In this document: positions 57,858 through 64,000 of the stretch, one piece after another
Position numbering within the stretch: the stretch's first letter is position 1
Layout: each line of letters begins with the position of its first letter
DNA from: Candidatus Sulfopaludibacter sp. SbA3
GTDB lineage: Bacteria; Acidobacteriota; Terriglobia; Bryobacterales; Bryobacteraceae
Direction: 5' to 3'
Assembly: GCA_945893365.1 (NCBI GenBank)
Contig: CAMDED010000004.1
Location: 1 to 64,000, forward strand
Length of the DNA stretch: 64,000 nucleotides
Position numbers and translations under genes: made by a program
Notes under the pieces: model-generated
Seen by the model: the letters and a program-made list of their open reading frames with translations, nothing else
What the model was told of the DNA's origin: nothing
Database searches by the model: none

Positions 57858-59363
57858 TCATGAAAGCATGAACGTTGGTGCGTAGCCTGATTGCTGATCC
57901 TCCATAACCTGCACTTCGCGGCAAACTGCATTTAGCTGATGGCCGATGAAGCAAGCACCGCTCAACGGACCGAAGTAATACAACAACAGTCGGGTGGCAC
58001 TCCATCTCTTTACGAACGGCTGCAACAACGCTTTGACCCCACGCGCAACAGCGACTGCATCACTAGCACTGTCCAAACACCCGCGCCCAAGCTCGCGATC
58101 GGGCCGAATCAACAAGAGCGCCGAGACGGCACAGTCCCCGTAGTCAGCTACGTGGCGTCGAACGTCATTGTCCAAGGATCCCGTGACGCTGATGCCGCAG
58201 GCAACCGCAGGCCCACCGGGCGTGATGACTTCACCTTCGGCCCCGTTAACAGAGATCGCTCGAAACCCGCCGGTGGGTTGCGCATCAGTTCGCCATAGCT
58301 CCTGTTGCTGTTGAACTTCGATCGTGTATCCGGCAACTTCACTGAACGTGTGTCCAAATGCAAGCCATGCAGACAGCCGTGCTAAACCCCGCGCCCGAAT
58401 CACCCGGCAATTTGTCGTTTTGCGAACGTCAGCAAGTACCGTGCGCAACTCAGGAAGGAGTTTCTTGTTCCAGTAATCCGGGCGTTTCAGCTGATGGCCT
58501 TTGAGACACGGTCGTCCTTCGAAGTACCGTTGCCAATCCAGGACAAAGTCCGGAGTCAGGTCGAACGCGCCCTCGGTTATCGTGTTGATGTAAACTGTCA
58601 CACATCGTTCGCCATCTGCCGGCAGATACAGGCTCCGTTCCTTCAGGACCTGTTCCAGGAGATCGACCGTAATGTCCGCTTGCTTCGTCCGAATCCAAAT
58701 GCGAATGATGTCTACGGCAACCGCCAGTGCGTTCTGGTCATACTGAAGCCCTACATGCTCCATTCGGTCGGAGACCATCTGCTGCAACTGTCGAAAAGAT
58801 CCTTCGCCCAACTGTAAGTGCAGTGTTTCGATGAATGCCCGAAATTCCTGGGGAGTGGCAGCCAGATGCCTGCGCCATTCATCACGTATCTTTCCAATAT
58901 CGCTTTTCGTGCCACTCTCGAAGAATTCTTCGCTGAGCTTTCCGTCTTGGTTGTTGAGGCATTGGCCGAGTTTGTCGCTCTCCCGAGTCCATGACCAGTT
59001 GCTCACCAGATACAGCTTGATCTGTTTTCCGGGGTGTTCTGAGCCCAAACGCTTCCACGTGGAGAAGAATTTCTCAAGTAGGCTGGTCCCGTTCCCCTTG
59101 CGCTCCTGGAGCTTTTCCGACGAATAGTGCTGGGCTTGATTTTCGTGGTATTTAACCTGGAAGAAATAGTGATAAAACTCTTCGGCCTTTCCGCTTCCCG
59201 GTTCGTAGTGTACCGTTACGTCGTCAACAGAACCACCGTCAGCATCTTCGACCCGAACTCTGGTGACGTGCTCCCGTCGACGCAAGAGTGAGAGAACATG
59301 CCACCAGGAATAGAGATGCTGGTATTCGTCGCCGTTCAACCGCGGTATTACTTGGTTCGCCAT
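57858..59363 (-). CDS. cap4: CBASS effector Cap4: DUF4297 endonuclease with SAVED domain
   Basis: The 501-residue protein begins with a DUF4297-type nuclease: Glu in GDEYQHLYSW, an Asp pair in GSVDDVTVHY, and QVKY (Gln69, Lys71) as the PD-(D/E)xK-like core. The C-terminal half carries a SAVED domain (VALRPDRELG-type strand, then LLLYYFGPLSGACFIGHQLN) that binds a cyclic oligonucleotide. In Cap4 proteins, ligand binding activates DNA degradation and kills the infected cell. It is the last gene of the operon, 2 bases after the CD-NTase stop. A SAVED ligand cannot be predicted from sequence. Confidence 0.92.
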   Translation of the reverse strand: MANQVIPRLNGDEYQHLYSWWHVLSLLRRREHVTRVRVEDADGGSVDDVTVHYEPGSGKAEEFYHYFFQVKYHENQAQHYSSEKLQERKGNGTSLLEKFFSTWKRLGSEHPGKQIKLYLVSNWSWTRESDKLGQCLNNQDGKLSEEFFESGTKSDIGKIRDEWRRHLAATPQEFRAFIETLHLQLGEGSFRQLQQMVSDRMEHVGLQYDQNALAVAVDIIRIWIRTKQADITVDLLEQVLKERSLYLPADGERCVTVYINTITEGAFDLTPDFVLDWQRYFEGRPCLKGHQLKRPDYWNKKLLPELRTVLADVRKTTNCRVIRARGLARLSAWLAFGHTFSEVAGYTIEVQQQQELWRTDAQPTGGFRAISVNGAEGEVITPGGPAVACGISVTGSLDNDVRRHVADYGDCAVSALLLIRPDRELGRGCLDSASDAVAVARGVKALLQPFVKRWSATRLLLYYFGPLSGACFIGHQLNAVCREVQVMEDQQSGYAPTFMLS

Positions 59364-59365
59364 AT

Positions 59366-60244
59366 CTAGGAGAGCGGAAACAGGTCGCCGAACAGACGAC
59401 GGTAGGCCTTCAGCGCCTCACCATTTTGACCTTGGCGGCCTAAGTTGATGGCCTCACGCGCTGAGTCGCTTGCCTGCTGTAGGGCAGATTTTGCCTGGTC
59501 CTTGTCGGCCGTGGCCATGATGTCGCTCACCGGCGGACCGAGCCTTGCCGGTTCTGGCCACTCCTCGTGGATTCGAGCGGCCGCGGACGAAAGGAATGAT
59601 TCGAACTCGTAAGGGTAATCTCCACCGAACGGAGGCCGCAAAAGATCGAGAGCCATTACCTCCAGCAGGAATGACGGGCGTACCGGCTTTCCCTTCTCGA
59701 CATTCCAGCGTTTGATCATCCGCACCATGCCCTTCCACTCCCCACCGAAGGCCTTGTTCGCAGCCGTTGCCTTTTCAGCATGGATTTCTGGATCGGTATC
59801 GGTCCATCCAGTCTTCGAGTTGGTATCCGGTATCTCATAGTGGTGATCTTTGTCGTACGCGGGCACCACATCAAAGCTCAGAACACGTTCATCCTCACCG
59901 GCGACGCCGAACTCCACCGAGACTGAGCGGCGCTGACATTTGACGCAGTCCCGCCCATACTTCTCGACCAGCTTGCCTTCGACCCTGCTCAGCAAGACCG
60001 AAGGATGTTTGGCGCGATAAGGACGTTCATCTTCGCCCAGAACGAAAAAGATATCAACGTCCTTAAGTGGTTTTGTCTTGGTCCAGCGCTTATAAGATCC
60101 GGTCAGGAAATCACGCTGAACATGGAAACACTCGTCCATGTAGCCACGAATGTCTTTTTGCCGGCGCGAGGCGTCGTTCTGCTCGCGCTCGGTCAGCTCC
60201 AGACCGCTACGGAACTTCTGGAAGGCTTCTTTCACACTGATCAT
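59366..60244 (-). CDS. CBASS CD-NTase (cyclic oligonucleotide synthase)
   Basis: The 292-residue nucleotidyltransferase has the GSYKRWTKTKPLKDVDIFF segment with Asp62 and Asp64, and a third acidic residue at Asp125 in LSFDVVPAY, the complete metal-binding triad. Clade D enzymes are commonly paired with HORMA/TRIP13 and Cap4 effectors, so clade D is the leading guess, but the clade needs phylogeny. It makes the second messenger that activates Cap4. Its ATG abuts the HORMA stop with no gap. Confidence 0.9.
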   Translation of the reverse strand: MISVKEAFQKFRSGLELTEREQNDASRRQKDIRGYMDECFHVQRDFLTGSYKRWTKTKPLKDVDIFFVLGEDERPYRAKHPSVLLSRVEGKLVEKYGRDCVKCQRRSVSVEFGVAGEDERVLSFDVVPAYDKDHHYEIPDTNSKTGWTDTDPEIHAEKATAANKAFGGEWKGMVRMIKRWNVEKGKPVRPSFLLEVMALDLLRPPFGGDYPYEFESFLSSAAARIHEEWPEPARLGPPVSDIMATADKDQAKSALQQASDSAREAINLGRQGQNGEALKAYRRLFGDLFPLS

Positions 60245-60742
60245 TTATTTACCCCAGTAAGCAACATTGGCACCTAATCCGCTACCGCCGATCGTGGTTC
60301 CTATGCAGTACCGCGAAAAGCCAACAGTGGAACGGAGTTCGCAGGTCGACCACCCCTCAACTGAGCGCGCGTTTGGTTTCCTTGTGACTACAAATCGATA
60401 GTCACACCCTCTTGGGGCCAGTCCCGCCTTACGGATGCTATACTTGATCGCATCCGTGTCTACCCAGAGCGATCCGTCTCCAATATAGCCGTATGCGATT
60501 TCTATGTCCCACCGCCCGACTAACGCACCTGATTTGGCATCAAAGATCTCGAGGATCACGTTCTCAAGATGTTTCGATCCAATCCAAGCCGAGACTCCGC
60601 GCTCCAGCGTCGGCCATTCACGCGACATCTTCGTCACATCCAGCCCGGTTTCGCGAATTATCTCCTTAAATGAAAGCAGGAGCTTGTTGGTGACATGGGT
60701 TACGGTATGCGCGGAGGTATTGACGAACGCGTATGTGCTCAT
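60245..60742 (-). CDS. cap7: CBASS HORMA-domain protein (bacterial HORMA 1)
   Basis: The 165-residue protein matches the bacterial HORMA-1 pattern: TVTHVTNKLLLSFKEIIRET, then LVGRWDIEIAYGY, and a C-terminal GGSGLGANVAYW segment that forms the safety belt. In type III CBASS, HORMA proteins switch conformation on sensing a phage peptide and activate the CD-NTase. TRIP13 resets them. It overlaps the next HORMA gene by 4 bases (ATGA) and abuts the CD-NTase gene. Confidence 0.87.
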   Translation of the reverse strand: MSTYAFVNTSAHTVTHVTNKLLLSFKEIIRETGLDVTKMSREWPTLERGVSAWIGSKHLENVILEIFDAKSGALVGRWDIEIAYGYIGDGSLWVDTDAIKYSIRKAGLAPRGCDYRFVVTRKPNARSVEGWSTCELRSTVGFSRYCIGTTIGGSGLGANVAYWGK

Positions 60743-61206
60743 GATCGGAAGAAAGCTGCCTCGCTTACAGCGTTGCCGGTCTTCGATTCGGATGCGGGTT
60801 CGTCACCAGGCACGGCCTCGCCGAGTTTCCGGGCCGTGATCCGTTTCGATTGAAGGGCGAGCTCTGTCTGTACCCAGGCCAAATCCTCTTCCGGACACGG
60901 AAGGGACATCGACCAGTCGCCATTGGTAGGGTAAGTAGCCAGCGATGATTCAGCTTTGTCATCGCCACTGATGGCGTCCTCCCCGAAGAGACAATAGACC
61001 CGCACGCGCGGGCCATTGCTCCGGACGACGATTGCGTCTGCGGCGGGCGCTTCGGACGAGATCAGAGAGCAGGCAACTCCTGCGACGCGTTCCAGTTCGC
61101 GTCTACCATCACCGTGGGCGGATGCCAGAAGATTTGTGATAACGGTCCACGTCTCCGCCGCGCCGCGTACCGGCGTAGAGACGATGCGACGTGCAACGAC
61201 TGTCAT
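60739..61206 (-). CDS. cap8: Second CBASS HORMA-like protein (bacterial HORMA 2 type)
   Basis: The 155-residue protein has AAETWTVITNLLASAHGD, LERVAGVACSLISSEAP and RVRVYCLFGEDAISGDD, which fit the second, more divergent bacterial HORMA class. It has no obvious catalytic residues. The C-terminal 30 residues are Ser/Glu-rich and probably flexible; they could carry a closure motif for the partner HORMA. It overlaps the TRIP13 gene by 4 bases. Assignment to class 2 is from overall pattern, not from a search. Confidence 0.75.
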   Translation of the reverse strand: MTVVARRIVSTPVRGAAETWTVITNLLASAHGDGRRELERVAGVACSLISSEAPAADAIVVRSNGPRVRVYCLFGEDAISGDDKAESSLATYPTNGDWSMSLPCPEEDLAWVQTELALQSKRITARKLGEAVPGDEPASESKTGNAVSEAAFFRS

Positions 61207-62159
61207 CGACGCACCCCGTAGGAAGTTCGGCTGGCCTGCTCAACCGACGCCAGGATATCCGCAGCTGTAAGGCGCCCTGGGTCGAGAGCTGTGCGTTTGT
61301 CGCGTGCACAGGCCGCGAGCACTGACTTGCGGATACGGCGCGCATCGAGCCCAACGCTGTGCTGGATAGCTTGCTGAAACTCCCGATCCTCAACAATGTT
61401 TTTGATGCGGGGGAACACGGCTGCAAGAGCCATGACCGTGTCAGTCAGAATCCGCTCGCAGGCCCCTGCAGTCGGGAGACCGATGTCCTCGACCAGGTCC
61501 GCCCGCGAAACAAAGGCGGCATCAATGGCGTTCTCGAAGTTGCTGGTTGCAATGAAGAGGAGTTGCGGATACTGGGCCGCAAGTTGATCCAGTTGCGCGA
61601 GAACCGCATCAGTCGCGCGATGTACATCGACTGGATTGGCTTCCAGGCTAAGCTTGGCCCGGTCGGCTGCTAGAGTCTCGACCTCGTCCAGTACCACGAT
61701 AAGAGGCCCCAAGCTGGCTTGCTCAGCAACCACTTCCGCGAGCAAATGCCTAACCGCCTGTTGGCTTTTTCCCAGCGCCGCACTCGCAAGGGCGTGAGGC
61801 TCTACCTCGATATAACGGAACTTCCCTTGATCTCTTATGGTCTCAGCGGTTCGGGAGGCCAAGCCACGCGCAAGCGATGTCTTGCCGGTTCCGGGCGGTC
61901 CGACAAGCAGGATAATTCCATGGAAAGGTGCGGCTGATCGCTTCAGTTTCGGTCGAAGCGTAAAGTTGAGAACTGCCTGTGCAAGTAGCCGATCCTTCAC
62001 CGGCTGATCGACAATGATCGCATCCCACAGCTCCAAAAAGGACTGGTCGGGAAGTTTCCTGCTGTCGAGAACACCCTTGGCATCAACAACATAATCGGGA
62101 TCGCGGTCTGGAAAGTGAAGAGGTTTCAAATGGAGCCTCGCATAGTTTTTGGTTCGCAA
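61203..62159 (-). CDS. cap6: TRIP13-like AAA+ ATPase (CBASS Cap6)
   Basis: The 318-residue AAA+ protein has Walker A GPPGTGKTS (residues 87-95), Walker B IVVLDEVE (Asp158-Glu159), a sensor-1 Asn in IATSNFENAID and an Arg finger near FVSRAD. Pch2/TRIP13-type ATPases remodel closed HORMA proteins and here keep the CBASS inactive until needed. It is the first gene of the operon. No ATG exists in frame near the beginning; TTG at 62159 is the best start, about 8 bases after the predicted transcription start. Confidence 0.9.
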   Translation of the reverse strand: MRTKNYARLHLKPLHFPDRDPDYVVDAKGVLDSRKLPDQSFLELWDAIIVDQPVKDRLLAQAVLNFTLRPKLKRSAAPFHGIILLVGPPGTGKTSLARGLASRTAETIRDQGKFRYIEVEPHALASAALGKSQQAVRHLLAEVVAEQASLGPLIVVLDEVETLAADRAKLSLEANPVDVHRATDAVLAQLDQLAAQYPQLLFIATSNFENAIDAAFVSRADLVEDIGLPTAGACERILTDTVMALAAVFPRIKNIVEDREFQQAIQHSVGLDARRIRKSVLAACARDKRTALDPGRLTAADILASVEQASRTSYGVRR

Positions 62160-62173
62160 TACAGTATTTATTT

Positions 62174-62203
62174 AAAATAACGTAACTAAGTTCGCTGAGT
62201 CAA
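62174..62203 (-). promoter_or_regulatory. Predicted promoter of the CBASS operon
   Basis: On the minus strand TTGACT (62198-62203) and TATTTT (62174-62179) are separated by 18 bases. The predicted start is about 8 bases before the TTG of cap6. The -35 is embedded in the 18-bp dyad. Confidence 0.55.
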
Positions 62204-62208
62204 GCGAA
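62191..62208. promoter_or_regulatory. Candidate CapH operator (18-bp dyad over the CBASS -35)
   Basis: TTCGCT (62191-62196) and AGCGAA (62203-62208) are perfect 6-bp half-sites with a GAGTCA spacer. The predicted CBASS -35 TTGACT lies inside this dyad, so a bound XRE repressor would block RNA polymerase. A CapH-type repressor is encoded immediately on the other side. Confidence 0.55.
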
Positions 62209-62217
62209 AAGTAGGCC

Positions 62218-62247
62218 TTGGCAAGAAAGGGAGTTCCAGTATACGAT
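62218..62247 (+). promoter_or_regulatory. Predicted promoter of the capH-capP pair
   Basis: TTGGCA (62218-62223) and TACGAT (62242-62247) are separated by 18 bases, about 40 bases before the capH start. It points away from the CBASS promoter across the shared control region. Confidence 0.4.
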
Positions 62248-62285
62248 GAAGGGGTGAAAATCAGAATGAGTCACCGGTGGAGCTT

Positions 62286-62693
62286 ATGCCGTCCGTAGGT
62301 GACCGTATTCGCGAGATTCGGGAAGAGATGCGAATGAACCAGGATGTTCTGGCAGAACGGGCAGGTCTGAGCAAGGGCTTCCTGAGCGATGTCGAAAACA
62401 ACAAGCGGAATATTGGATCTCAGAACTTGCTGAAGATCGCAAACGTTCTGGGCGCGTCCATTGACTATTTGCTGCGCGGTGAGGTCAGCGATTCTGGTGT
62501 GTCCGAACCGATTGTGATCCCACCGGAACTTTCCCAAGCTGCCGAAGAACTGGAGCTTTCATACTCCGCGACGATTGAACTGCTGGAAGCGCACCGATCA
62601 GTGATCGCACGGCGAAATAATCGGGGCCTCCGAAAGTTCGCTGTGGAGGATTGGAAAAAACTGCACGAGGCCATCAAGCGGGTATTTGGCTAA
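62286..62693 (+). CDS. capH: XRE-family repressor (CapH-like)
   Basis: The 135-residue protein has an N-terminal helix-turn-helix (VGDRIREIREEMRMNQDVLA, GLSKGFLSDVENNKR) and a C-terminal helical part (YSATIELLEAHRSVIARR) suited to dimerisation. It is divergent from a CBASS operon and followed by a HExxH peptidase, exactly as in CapH/CapP regulatory pairs, where cleavage of CapH by CapP derepresses CBASS. ATG 62286 is near a GGTGGAG site; a GTG at 62277 is possible. The stop overlaps the capP start as TAATG. Confidence 0.85.
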   Translation: MPSVGDRIREIREEMRMNQDVLAERAGLSKGFLSDVENNKRNIGSQNLLKIANVLGASIDYLLRGEVSDSGVSEPIVIPPELSQAAEELELSYSATIELLEAHRSVIARRNNRGLRKFAVEDWKKLHEAIKRVFG

Positions 62694-63715
62694 TGGCTAC
62701 GACCGCCCTGAAGCGCAGCATCAAAATCCATGCACTAGCCGGCGATCTGGGGATTAGGGCTTCCAGCGATCCGGTTCGTGAGATCGTCCGTTTCTGCGAA
62801 AAGCGGATTCGGCGTTTTTTGCGAGACTTCCCAGACTGCGCGACCTTATCCGACCTCTTGCAGATCGCCGCGTCGAAACTTGGGACCCGATTTGAAGAGA
62901 TCCACTCGGACGAGGATTTGGAGGAAGTGCGCGCGAGATACTTGAGACAGGGAGAGAAGGCCTTCGCCGAACTCCACGAGGAGCTTTCACCTCAGGTTTT
63001 CGGCGTGACGTTCAGGCGGATCAACAAGAAGAGTTGGGAGCTACCGTTTGTCTCCGTGATCGACTGCCGAGGAGAGAAGTCCTTCCGCTCCTACTACACA
63101 AAGTGGCACGAACTCGGCCATCTGCTGATCCTGACCGATCAGATGCGCCTTACATTCAGGCGAACTCATTTCGAACTTGAGGACAAAGATCCTGAGGAAG
63201 CACTGGTCGACGTAATCGCCGGTACATTCGGCTTTTTGCCGGATTTGGTTCGGCCTCAGGCCACAGGGCAGCTGACATTTGACCGAATTGAAGAGATCCG
63301 GATGAACCTCTGCCCGGAAGCGAGTCAGCAAGCCTCGCTTATCGGAATCGCGAAAGCCTGGCCAACACCGTGCATTCTGCTCCAGGCGCAGATGGCACTC
63401 AAGCGTGGCGAGAAGAGGGATCTTATCCAGAGTGGTTTCGACTTTCGGGAAGCACCGAAAGAAGTGCTTCGGGCGGTCCAGGTGACGCCGAATGATGCCG
63501 CTCGCACCGTGAACTTCGTCATCTTTCCGAATATGCGGATTCCGACGCGCTCGGTGATTAGCGAGGTGTTCTCGGGGAACAATGTTGATGCCCAGGCAAT
63601 TGAAAACTTGTCCTGGTGGGAATCGAGTGACGGCAGCCAACTACCTGATGTCAGTGTCCTGGTACAGGCTCGCTCCGCGTGGGATGGGGTTCAGGCCATT
63701 ATTTTGCTGCAATAA
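62693..63715 (+). CDS. capP: CapP-like ImmA/IrrE-family metallopeptidase
   Basis: The 340-residue protein contains the zinc motif WHELGH (His139, Glu140, His143) and an acidic third-ligand candidate in DPEEALVDVIAG. A Cys at 125 lies 14 residues before the motif and is a candidate for the inhibitory cysteine switch known from CapP. The remainder is helical with a C-terminal domain. By analogy it would cut CapH after DNA damage or phage infection and switch the operon on. It starts on the last base of the capH stop codon. Confidence 0.82.
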   Translation: MATTALKRSIKIHALAGDLGIRASSDPVREIVRFCEKRIRRFLRDFPDCATLSDLLQIAASKLGTRFEEIHSDEDLEEVRARYLRQGEKAFAELHEELSPQVFGVTFRRINKKSWELPFVSVIDCRGEKSFRSYYTKWHELGHLLILTDQMRLTFRRTHFELEDKDPEEALVDVIAGTFGFLPDLVRPQATGQLTFDRIEEIRMNLCPEASQQASLIGIAKAWPTPCILLQAQMALKRGEKRDLIQSGFDFREAPKEVLRAVQVTPNDAARTVNFVIFPNMRIPTRSVISEVFSGNNVDAQAIENLSWWESSDGSQLPDVSVLVQARSAWDGVQAIILLQ

Positions 63716-63777
63716 ACAGCGCCATCAATTGCTTGTCGCTGTCACGACAGACTGAAGGATGGCACAGTAGTATGGCT

Positions 63778-63951
63778 CTATCGCGCCCACACTACCTCCC
63801 GAAAACGCTCCTGTAGCAAGTCGCGGTAGCTCGCCTCCTCCGGCCGTATCATTGCCCACTCGGAAGAGGATCTGAGCGTGCCGGACCATGTCGGCGATAT
63901 CCCTACCGTGAAGTCGGCCAGCGCCCGGAAGAAGTCGCGAGGGTGATTCAC
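63778..63951 (-). CDS. Small protein or C-terminal remnant of unknown family
   Basis: A GTG-started frame of 57 codons encodes protein-like sequence (HPRDFFRALADFTVGIS, WSGTLRSSSEWAMIRPEE, SYRDLLQERFREVVWAR). No family is recognised. It may be a complete small protein or the tail of a gene whose start was lost. It lies after capP on the opposite strand, at the edge of the window. A second, less convincing frame overlaps it. Confidence 0.3.
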   Translation of the reverse strand: MNHPRDFFRALADFTVGISPTWSGTLRSSSEWAMIRPEEASYRDLLQERFREVVWAR

Positions 63952-64000
63952 TCATGCGGATTGAACGTTAGACGACGAAGCGGCGGGGTGCTCGCACGTC

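Noticed and set aside
59366-60244. CD-NTase read as a general antitoxin-type nucleotidyltransferase
   Set aside because: Neighbouring HORMA, TRIP13 and SAVED genes and the intact Asp triad fit a CD-NTase far better.
63725-63955. 76-codon minus-strand frame at the right end
   Set aside because: Less protein-like than the overlapping 57-codon frame and no ribosome site; neither is certain.

Overview
The window looks like a high-GC acidobacterial chromosome of the Solibacter/Bryobacter type. The signs are Oar-like TonB-dependent receptors with an N-terminal carboxypeptidase-regulatory domain, repeated DUF1501/DUF1549/DUF1553/DUF1592 'planctomycete-type cytochrome' genes, a PEP-CTERM protein, and two very large hybrid histidine kinases. 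Taxonomy is inferred from gene content only. No rRNA, tRNA or CRISPR array was seen.

Layout. 1-430: the 3' end of an IS110-type transposase and a structured intergenic stretch. 427-3024: an AtuA-like/AtuA-C/enoyl-CoA hydratase operon, followed by a decayed partial tandem copy of the hydratase 3' end. 3008-4044: a PEP-CTERM protein with a repeat-rich leader and a frameshifted ankyrin gene. 4303-10114: a LarA-like protein, an mlaEFD lipid-transport operon ending in a ChbG/HpnK-type deacetylase, and a P1-family peptidase. 10263-10953: a vapBC toxin-antitoxin pair with a 13-bp inverted-repeat operator. 11030-20971: two divergent surface or periplasmic units, DUF1592-LamG with DUF1552 and PSD1-LamG with DUF1501. 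21009-32339: an apparent operon of Oar receptor, PSD1, DUF1501, WD40/cytochrome and PPC protein, with a nucleotidyltransferase-fold gene after it. 32689-38399: a hybrid kinase and a receiver protein, with a decayed gene behind the kinase. 39041-49145: a second Oar receptor divergent from a propeller-type hybrid kinase, then a DUF1501 remnant and a sulfatase. 49281-54166: a third Oar receptor behind broken DUF1501 and PSD1 genes. 54199-57590: a 'HGLLA' family protein, a split terminase (ATPase and nuclease as separate genes) and a membrane protein.

The most notable locus is 57858-63715. It is a complete type III CBASS anti-phage system: TRIP13-like ATPase (Cap6), two HORMA proteins, a CD-NTase, and a Cap4 (DUF4297-SAVED) effector, all on the minus strand and tightly overlapping. 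Divergent from it is a CapH/CapP-type regulator pair (XRE repressor and HExxH peptidase). An 18-bp dyad lies exactly over the predicted -35 of the CBASS operon, which suggests the repressor operator.

The other genes fit a lifestyle of surface polymer or glycan handling: Tat-exported DUF1501/DUF1552 proteins and a sulfatase, c-type cytochrome-like PSD1 proteins, Oar receptors and sensor kinases, plus outer-membrane lipid homeostasis by Mla.
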